Assembly: GCA_002495535.1 (NCBI GenBank)
Contig: DAFX01000095.1
Span: 26,837 to 64,212, forward strand
Direction of reading: 5' to 3'
Length of the DNA stretch: 37,376 nucleotides
Source of the DNA: Euryarchaeota archaeon UBA433
Lineage (GTDB): Archaea; Thermoplasmatota; Poseidoniia; Poseidoniales; Poseidoniaceae
Shown: in pieces, positions 31,986 through 37,376 of the stretch
Position numbering within the stretch: position 1 is the stretch's first letter
How the letters are laid out: every line of letters starts with the position of its first letter
Made by a program: the position numbers and the translations under genes
The notes under the pieces: model-generated
Told to the model about the DNA's origin: nothing
The model's input: the letters and a program-made list of their open reading frames with translations, nothing else
Database searches by the model: none

Positions 31986-32984
31986 ATGGCAGGTGGTTTG
32001 GACGGAGAAATTTCCAAGTTGCGCCATCGAGATATTCGTGAACGTCGAAGAGCTGTCCGTGTATTGTTCGACACTGACTTGCCCCGCGCCTTGAAGGGGT
32101 TTGTGCCTCTTCTTGACGACAGAGATCCTTGGTTCCGTTCGAAGGCACTTGACGCCCATCGAAGGTGGGCTGTAGCCATGGGGCCATCCTCTCTCGAGGT
32201 TCTTGCAAGGCACCAATCTATAGAGGCTCGTCGTTGCGCAGCCAACCTGCTCAACGAGTTTACCGATGATGTGACAGAGGTGGCCTTGCTCCTTGTGGAA
32301 GATGAGGATTTGACATGCCGGCGAAAAAGTGCCGCAGCTCTTCTGCAAGGCCAACAGGCACCAGACCATATCGAGCGTTTTCTCACAGCGGACGACCCTT
32401 ACCTGCGTCGCTTGGCCGTCTCGAGTGGGGTGGCGACAACCGCTCATCGCCGCAAAGGACTCGAAGATCACGCAGCAACGGTTTGTGAAGCGGCCCTGTT
32501 AGCCATGGTTCATCACGGAGAACGATTGGCAGAGGAGGAAGTGCTTCGCCTCCTCGAACTTGGCCTTGATGGTGCGGTGTTAATCGATTCTGCACTTGAG
32601 AACAATGGTGAATCACTTGTGATCTTATCTCAAAAAGCACAAGGATCGACGTTGAAAACTCTAGTTCGAGCGCTCAAAGAAAAATGTGATTCGATCAAAG
32701 CCCCGCAAATATCAACACTGCTTGATGCAAAGCAATATGTCGTAATCGGAAGATGGTTGCAGGGAATGCGAGGGAATGAAGCAGATGAATTGCGTTGGCA
32801 GCTGGTACGTGAAGAGAGCATTGATTCTATTGAACGCAGCCGTTGGATCGAGCGTTTACTTGGCCGCTGTGGAGAGGAAGATTTGATTTTAGAAGCAAGG
32901 CGTTTTGCGGGGGAAAATCACCCTCAATTGCTACTTGATGCGGCACAGAACCTTTCAACCGCCTTCGACAAACTCGCACTATGA
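31986..32984 (+). CDS. HEAT-repeat-like helical protein
   Basis: A protein of 332 residues made of repeating helix pairs, for example LPRALKGFVPLLDDRDPWFRS, SIEARRCAANLLNEFTDDV, DLTCRRKSAAALLQG and DPYLRRLAVSSGV. The D-x-x-x-R-x-x-A-x-x-x-L spacing is typical of HEAT/armadillo scaffolds. No catalytic motif, signal peptide or membrane helix is seen, so a cytosolic binding role is inferred. Its stop overlaps the next gene's start as ATGA, indicating translational coupling with the M61 peptidase and perhaps a shared job. CTATGAAG lies 28 nt before the ATG and may be a weak promoter element. Confidence 0.75.
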   Translation: MAGGLDGEISKLRHRDIRERRRAVRVLFDTDLPRALKGFVPLLDDRDPWFRSKALDAHRRWAVAMGPSSLEVLARHQSIEARRCAANLLNEFTDDVTEVALLLVEDEDLTCRRKSAAALLQGQQAPDHIERFLTADDPYLRRLAVSSGVATTAHRRKGLEDHAATVCEAALLAMVHHGERLAEEEVLRLLELGLDGAVLIDSALENNGESLVILSQKAQGSTLKTLVRALKEKCDSIKAPQISTLLDAKQYVVIGRWLQGMRGNEADELRWQLVREESIDSIERSRWIERLLGRCGEEDLILEARRFAGENHPQLLLDAAQNLSTAFDKLAL

Positions 32985-34816
32985 GCCAAAAGTCATCGGG
33001 GATGTTGTTCCGAATTGATGCCACCGAAGGATCGACGCGTCGCATGCGAGTGGGCGTCGAAATAGAGGGGCCGTTTACCGAATCATCACTTATGCTTCAC
33101 TTTCCTCGCTGGGTCCCTGGCTCGTATTTTTTGCGGGAACCGATCCAGCACATGACCGAATTTAATGCGGTCAATGAAAACGGTGTTGGCTTGAAATTCG
33201 TACGGGTTGATGTGGACGCCATGCGCATCAAAATCCCGGTCGGGACGAAAAAAATCACCGTTGCCTACAGGCTCTTGGCGGATGATCTCTCAGTACGCTC
33301 GAACCATCTGGACGAAAGCCACATGCACATGATGCCTCCTTTCACATGGTTCCTGCCTACCAAAGGGATTGACAACGAACGAATGAACCAAAGTCATTCA
33401 ATAGAACTTCATGCCCCAGCATCCTGGATCCCTGCCACGCAATTCAACCTGGTGAAGAGTGTCGAAGGAAAAGGAAACCTCAGTGGTAAGAAGGGGATGA
33501 CACACCACTTCACGGCTTCGAATCGCGATGAGTTGCTCGATGGGATTGTTGAAATCAATCCAAATCCGAACCAGTCGTGGGTGGTCGAAGGTCGGACGCA
33601 TCATCTGAAATTATGGGACAGTGGAGGCCATGACATCGATGAGGGGATGTTGGCCAGATTCAAGGAAGACATGGACCGAATCGTCAAGGAACATCATGCT
33701 CTTTTTGGCATACCATCTTGGGACAATTACATCACCGTCATTCAATTGACAGAAAAGGCTCGAGGGGGGCTCGAGCACTTGAATTCTCAAACATCGATGC
33801 TCCCTCGGCAGTGCCTTATCCCTGGCCATGAAGACGAATACAGGGACCTTGTCAGTCTGTTCAGTCATGAATACCTCCACCAGTGGAACGTCAAGCGACT
33901 TAGACCACGAAATTTCCTCGATTACAACTTGCAGAGGGAGGTGCACTCCGATCTCCTATGGTGGTTTGAGGGAGGGACATCTTGGCTCGGCGACATGCTA
34001 TGTGTGCGTTCTGGCGCATGGTCTGAAGAAGATTGGCGAAAAGATTTCATGAGGAAAATGAAACGCCATACGATCAGAAACGGTATGGAATTTGAATCGC
34101 TTACAGAATCAAGCCATGACGCTTGGATTCATCTGTACAGAGGTCATGCATTCTCAAGAGAAACGCAAATCTCGTACTACTTGGAGGGGGAGCTGACCAT
34201 TATGGAACTTGATATGGAACTTCGTAAGCGCTCCAAGGGCTTGAATGGAGTCTGCGATCTCATGGCACTCCTTTGCCAAAGGCACGCTCTTGAATGCAAT
34301 CCAAGCGAGAGGTTGGGTGTCACTCACAAAGACATCCGCAAGGCACTTGTTTCAATGAAGGGCGGAGGACGTTTGGGATCGATGCTTGACCGTGTAGTCA
34401 CCCAGAGATGTGCACCAAACATGGAGAAAACTATGTCGTATTTTGGACTAAAAATCGAACCGGAACACAAGCAAAAACCCGACGAAACACTTCCTGCCTG
34501 GCTTGGCCTGAATGTAGGGGTGAAATCGGGCCGTGTGATAATTTCCACCCATATGGCTGGAAGCCCGTTGCGCAACACAATCATGCCTGGTGACGAAATT
34601 GTCGCCATCGATGGGCTTCGGACTCCCACCACCAAGAGCCTCGAAACGGCATTGAAAGGAAAAATCGGGAAAGAGGTGAGGATTACCTTTACTCATGAAG
34701 GAACCCTTCGAACACACTCATTGAAGCTTGACGAGCCTCCAAAGCATAATGTCAAATTGAGTGGAAAGGGCAACGCAAAATGGCGCTCTTACATTGAAAC
34801 AAGGCAAAACAAGTGA
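32981..34816 (+). CDS. M61-family aminopeptidase with PDZ domain
   Basis: A protein of 611 residues. M61 (glycyl aminopeptidase) features are HFPRWVPGSYFLRE near the N-terminus, GGLEH (262-266), the zinc motif HEYLH (296-300) in SHEYLHQWNVKRLRP and the third ligand Glu330 in WWFEGGTSWLGD. A C-terminal PDZ domain (about 500-590) has LGLNVGVKSGRVIIS and IMPGDEIVAIDGLRT. Known members trim N-terminal residues, with preference for Gly or Ala. There is no signal peptide, so it is probably cytosolic, unlike the exported peptidases elsewhere in the window. It is coupled to the HEAT-like gene by a 4-bp overlap. Confidence 0.92.
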   Translation: MSQKSSGMLFRIDATEGSTRRMRVGVEIEGPFTESSLMLHFPRWVPGSYFLREPIQHMTEFNAVNENGVGLKFVRVDVDAMRIKIPVGTKKITVAYRLLADDLSVRSNHLDESHMHMMPPFTWFLPTKGIDNERMNQSHSIELHAPASWIPATQFNLVKSVEGKGNLSGKKGMTHHFTASNRDELLDGIVEINPNPNQSWVVEGRTHHLKLWDSGGHDIDEGMLARFKEDMDRIVKEHHALFGIPSWDNYITVIQLTEKARGGLEHLNSQTSMLPRQCLIPGHEDEYRDLVSLFSHEYLHQWNVKRLRPRNFLDYNLQREVHSDLLWWFEGGTSWLGDMLCVRSGAWSEEDWRKDFMRKMKRHTIRNGMEFESLTESSHDAWIHLYRGHAFSRETQISYYLEGELTIMELDMELRKRSKGLNGVCDLMALLCQRHALECNPSERLGVTHKDIRKALVSMKGGGRLGSMLDRVVTQRCAPNMEKTMSYFGLKIEPEHKQKPDETLPAWLGLNVGVKSGRVIISTHMAGSPLRNTIMPGDEIVAIDGLRTPTTKSLETALKGKIGKEVRITFTHEGTLRTHSLKLDEPPKHNVKLSGKGNAKWRSYIETRQNK

Positions 34817-34822
34817 GGGGCT

Positions 34823-35257
34823 TCAATCCTGCGGCTGAATCGGAGCCGGTTGAGCCAAAACTTCGAGGGGGAAATGAATTGGAGGGAGATGGTCCGCTAT
34901 TCGGTGCCTGCTGGTTTTTGGAGGAAACACTTCTCCCGAAAGGCTCATTTCAATGACTTCCTGTTTTGTGAGGCTTTCTATGGTTGCAGATGGCCACACA
35001 TCAACTTCGATGGTTTCATCGTTGAGGTAATCCACTGCAATGACCGGTATTTGTGCCAAACCCAACTTCGAGGCGATTGAGAAACGATGGTGGCCGTCAA
35101 GGATGGCACCTGTCACTTTATCCACGATCAATGGCTTGGTGTAACCCCCCCATCTTTTAGTCATCTCGAGAAGTTTATCGCGGTTGCGTGGCTTGATTTC
35201 TTCGTGAGGTTTCAGCCATTCCACAGGGACAAGTTGGACGTCTGCTTCTTCCCACAT
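34823..35257 (-). CDS. ParB-domain protein, SerK-like (free serine kinase family)
   Basis: A protein of 144 residues: a ParB/sulfiredoxin-type fold with VPVEWLKPHEEI, PLIVDKVTGAILDGHHRFS (DGHHR at 54-58) and the C-terminal GEVFPPKTSRHRI. DGHHR together with FPPKT-x-RH matches what I know of archaeal SerK, an ADP-dependent kinase that phosphorylates free serine for cysteine synthesis. It lacks the size and helix-turn-helix of a chromosome-partition ParB. Function by analogy only; a nuclease-like or other ParB-fold role is possible. ATG 35257 has AAGGGATA directly before it. The divergent neighbour is the CCA-adding enzyme gene. Confidence 0.72.
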   Translation of the reverse strand: MWEEADVQLVPVEWLKPHEEIKPRNRDKLLEMTKRWGGYTKPLIVDKVTGAILDGHHRFSIASKLGLAQIPVIAVDYLNDETIEVDVWPSATIESLTKQEVIEMSLSGEVFPPKTSRHRIADHLPPIHFPLEVLAQPAPIQPQD

Positions 35258-35330
35258 TATCCCTTGCGAACGCCTTGTGTGCGATAATGCTATTCATGTA
35301 TCGACCGTGGTCTGGCTTGGAAGGAAACTC
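35258..35330. promoter_or_regulatory. Divergent promoter region serK-like / cca
   Basis: A 73-bp gap. GCGATAATGC (35281-35290) reads as GCATTATCGC on minus, with ATTATC about 31 nt before the serK-like ATG. On plus, TATTCATGTATC (35291-35302) lies 30-40 nt before the cca ATG, with AAGGA as Shine-Dalgarno (35321-35325). Both are weak matches. Confidence 0.35.
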
Positions 35331-36701
35331 ATGTCATCGGACTCGGCATCAGAGGGGCTCCCCATCATTGCTGATGCTGCAGGTTCACCTTTGCCACCTC
35401 ATCTCCAATCTTGGCTGCAACGGCTCCCTTCGGAAATCGATACAATCATCGATACCGTTGCCCATGCAGGAGGGGGCATTTGGATCGTCGGAGGAGCCGT
35501 TCGTGACGCATTTTTACATCTTGATTTGGAACTTAAAGACATTGATTTCGCTGTTTCATTCACTCCGCAACGAATGCTGGAACTGTTTCCAGATGCAATT
35601 GACACTGGAATTGAGTACGGAACTTTAACCCTCAGAGGCACATCTGGTGGTTTTTACGAAGCGACGACGCTCCGGACAGAATCTGAATACCGCGATGGGC
35701 GACGACCAGAACACGTCGAATTTGGCACATCCCTCCTCGGTGATTTAGAAAGGCGAGACTTCACCTTCAACGCCATGGCAATCGATGTGAGACGAGGGTT
35801 GCTCCACGACCCTTACCATGGAGTACGGGATTTACAACAGGGACGGGTGAGGGCTGTTGGTCAAGCCTACCAACGCCTCGCAGAAGATGGTTTACGGATT
35901 TTGCGAGCGTATAGGTTCCTCGATCGAGGAAAAGCCGGCATCTGGCAATTTGATGCTGAACTGGCTGAAGCCTTGAAGCAGCACCGTGGTATGTTATCGC
36001 ACGTTACAAACGAGCGGATTTGGATGGAGTGGAAGAAAATCTTGGCCGGAGAAAATGCCGCTGATGTGATTGAACGCATGGCCAGAGATGAGGTTTTAGA
36101 TCGCTTTTTACCTGGCCAATGGAGGGCACAAATCCATCATTTCCATGCACAAAATCATCACCTTACCGAGGATATTTCTGCCTTAGAGAGGTTCGCTCTT
36201 TTGCTCTGTGAGCACGACTCTATAGCGGTAACTAATTCGCTAAAACAACTAAAACTCTCAAAAAAAGAACGCAATAGGGTTGAGACCATACATTCACGAT
36301 TTGGACAGGTACCAAATGATACACTTGCAGGACTCCGGTTGTATCGAATGATTATGGGCGATCGTGCGGAGGCCCATCTTAAATTAGAAATTGTAATTCG
36401 TGAATCTGGACTACAGCCTGAGCAATTACAAGAAACAACACCCGCAGACATCCACAACCTAATCGAGAAATTGAATGCCGTCGAACCCCTCGCTGCCGGC
36501 AACGACTCGCTCGTGGACGGGCATTGGATCATGCAGCGCACGGGAATGGCAAAAGGGCGAGCGGTGGGCCGGCTCAAGCAATGGTTGCACCGATTGCAAA
36601 TAGAACGCGATTTGAAGGATGAGGGGCAAATTGAGGACGTGCTGTGCACGCTTAATTGGAGCAATGGTGATTTTGAACATTGGCCGAAGCTCGAATTCTA
36701 G
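35331..36701 (+). CDS. Class II (bacterial-type) CCA tRNA nucleotidyltransferase / poly(A) polymerase family
   Basis: A protein of 456 residues. The class II head domain is clear: WIVGGAVRDAFLHLDLELKDIDFAV, given as GGAVRDAFLHLDLELKDID with catalytic Asp-x-Asp. Then come YEATTLRTESEYRDGRRPEHVEF, split at TLRTESEYRDGRRP, the motif RRDFTFNAMAIDV, and EDGLRILRAYRFL. Known members add CCA to tRNA 3' ends, or poly(A) to RNA. Archaea normally use the unrelated class I enzyme, so this is probably of bacterial origin. Start ATG 35331 follows AAGGAAACTC; the longer frame begins with GTG at 35277. The C-terminal region (about 270-456) is divergent. Confidence 0.88.
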   Translation: MSSDSASEGLPIIADAAGSPLPPHLQSWLQRLPSEIDTIIDTVAHAGGGIWIVGGAVRDAFLHLDLELKDIDFAVSFTPQRMLELFPDAIDTGIEYGTLTLRGTSGGFYEATTLRTESEYRDGRRPEHVEFGTSLLGDLERRDFTFNAMAIDVRRGLLHDPYHGVRDLQQGRVRAVGQAYQRLAEDGLRILRAYRFLDRGKAGIWQFDAELAEALKQHRGMLSHVTNERIWMEWKKILAGENAADVIERMARDEVLDRFLPGQWRAQIHHFHAQNHHLTEDISALERFALLLCEHDSIAVTNSLKQLKLSKKERNRVETIHSRFGQVPNDTLAGLRLYRMIMGDRAEAHLKLEIVIRESGLQPEQLQETTPADIHNLIEKLNAVEPLAAGNDSLVDGHWIMQRTGMAKGRAVGRLKQWLHRLQIERDLKDEGQIEDVLCTLNWSNGDFEHWPKLEF

Positions 36702-36759
36702 ACCAGCCGGCATCATCTTGATGAAAGAGAACCCTCCCTGTTCACCTTAGGGGACCCCT

Positions 36760-37376
36760 ATGTCAGACCGTATTCTACAAAATATTGAACAACGAATGGC
36801 TTCGAAAGGCATCGACCTCAATTTACTCAGCGATGATGAATTATCACTCGTAGCAGAGCGATTCCTTGGCGATGCACCGCCAAGTCACCTGCCTAGAGAA
36901 ACAGTCATTTCAACCCTACAAGGCCAGAAACCAGTCCAAGAATGGGCAATGGGCATCAAACAAAGAGTGACAGCTGCCGCTTCGGAACAAATGACTGACG
37001 CTACACGTTCTGCGGTCACCCAGGCACGCAGTGCGTATGAGACTCGCCGAGAAAATGATCCTCGATTGGCCATGATTGCTGACAAGTTCGGTGAATGGCT
37101 TCAAGAGTCCAATTACAATGCTGCCCAGTTGACGGCGATGGCTGATGCAAATCAAGACGGTATGATCAGCAACGAAGAAATCCTCAATCTGATTCGCACC
37201 ATGTCGAACGCAGAACCGCCCTCCTGGGTTGTCGATCTTGTTGTCAAACACATCGATGTAGATGGTAATGGTTCTATTTCACTCCCCGAATGGTGGGCTT
37301 TCCTTGAGTCCATCGGATTTGAAAACGCAGCGCCGCAAATTCCAGAGCCTATCCCTGAACCAGTTACCGTGCCTGA
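36760..37376 (+). CDS. EF-hand protein (3' end missing)
   Basis: The frame is open from ATG 36760 to the right edge, 205 residues. The first 110 or so are helical (LSDDELSLVAERFLGD, VTAAASEQMTDATRSAVTQA). A pair of EF-hands follows: loop 1 DANQDGMISNEE (D-x-N-x-D-G-x-I-x-x-x-E) and loop 2 DVDGNGSISLPE (D-x-D-x-N-G-x-I-x-x-x-E). A Pro-rich stretch (PQIPEPIPEPVTVP) begins at the edge and suggests a linker to another domain. Calcium binding is inferred. No signal peptide is seen. The 58-bp gap before it holds no clear promoter. Confidence 0.82.
   Translation, partial: MSDRILQNIEQRMASKGIDLNLLSDDELSLVAERFLGDAPPSHLPRETVISTLQGQKPVQEWAMGIKQRVTAAASEQMTDATRSAVTQARSAYETRRENDPRLAMIADKFGEWLQESNYNAAQLTAMADANQDGMISNEEILNLIRTMSNAEPPSWVVDLVVKHIDVDGNGSISLPEWWAFLESIGFENAAPQIPEPIPEPVTVP

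Noticed and set aside
31932..32471. Minus-strand frame of 179 codons opposite the HEAT-like gene
   Set aside because: The plus-strand protein has regular helical repeats and a coupled downstream gene, while the minus frame has no recognisable feature.
1..37376. CRISPR arrays, tRNA or rRNA genes, insertion sequences
   Set aside because: No regularly spaced repeats, no cloverleaf-like sequence in the gaps and no transposase were seen; the gaps are too short for most of these.

Overview
The window looks like a chromosomal segment of a planktonic euryarchaeon, most probably Marine Group II (Candidatus Poseidoniales) or a close relative. This is my inference from gene content, not from a database match. 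Clearly archaeal genes are Hel308 helicase, the KEOPS subunit Cgi121, an RPA-type single-strand binding protein, a bacterio-opsin-activator-type (HTH_10) regulator and a SerK-like ParB-domain protein. Alongside them are bacterial-type genes: gyrB-gyrA, a class II CCA-adding enzyme and type I 3-dehydroquinate dehydratase. There are also several exported or membrane-anchored peptidases with PKD domains, which fits a heterotrophic protein degrader. Genes are packed tightly. I found no rRNA, tRNA, CRISPR array, insertion sequence or phage gene.

Layout. 1-6919 (minus strand): hel308 - cgi121 - tldD - tldE, linked by short overlaps or a short gap, then a 190-bp gap and an RPA-like gene cut by the left edge. 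7011-12159: a TerB-like membrane protein (+), a large exported membrane protein, a SprT-like metalloprotein and a hotdog thioesterase (all -), then an M14/aspartoacylase-like hydrolase (+). 12160-18232 (minus): gyrB - gyrA - a LeuA-family synthase. 18233-18577 is the only gene-free stretch over 300 bp. 18578-26158: aroD (+), an anchored exported protein and a giant PKD metallopeptidase (-), and an M28 peptidase (+) divergent from it. 26225-31935: a coiled-coil membrane protein, a thymidylate kinase with a large C-terminal extension (+), a DUF2085-like membrane protein (-), a possible membrane-anchored Smr-like protein, the HTH_10 regulator and a PCMT-family methyltransferase (+). 31986-37376: a HEAT-repeat-like protein coupled to an M61 peptidase (+), SerK-like protein (-), CCA-adding enzyme (+) and an EF-hand protein cut by the right edge.

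The observations I find most worth following are these. GyrA ends in a textbook EF-hand calcium loop, and a second EF-hand protein lies at the right edge. All five convergent gene pairs are separated by exactly 0 or 6 bp. A TTAAG/TTCAAG/TATA element recurs about 28 nt before many start codons, which suggests leaderless mRNAs. A 13-bp palindrome lies between TATA and start in one divergent promoter. The thymidylate kinase carries about 238 unexplained extra residues. Several start codons had to be moved from the longest possible ORF, because that ORF began at TTG or GTG; the reasons are given per gene.
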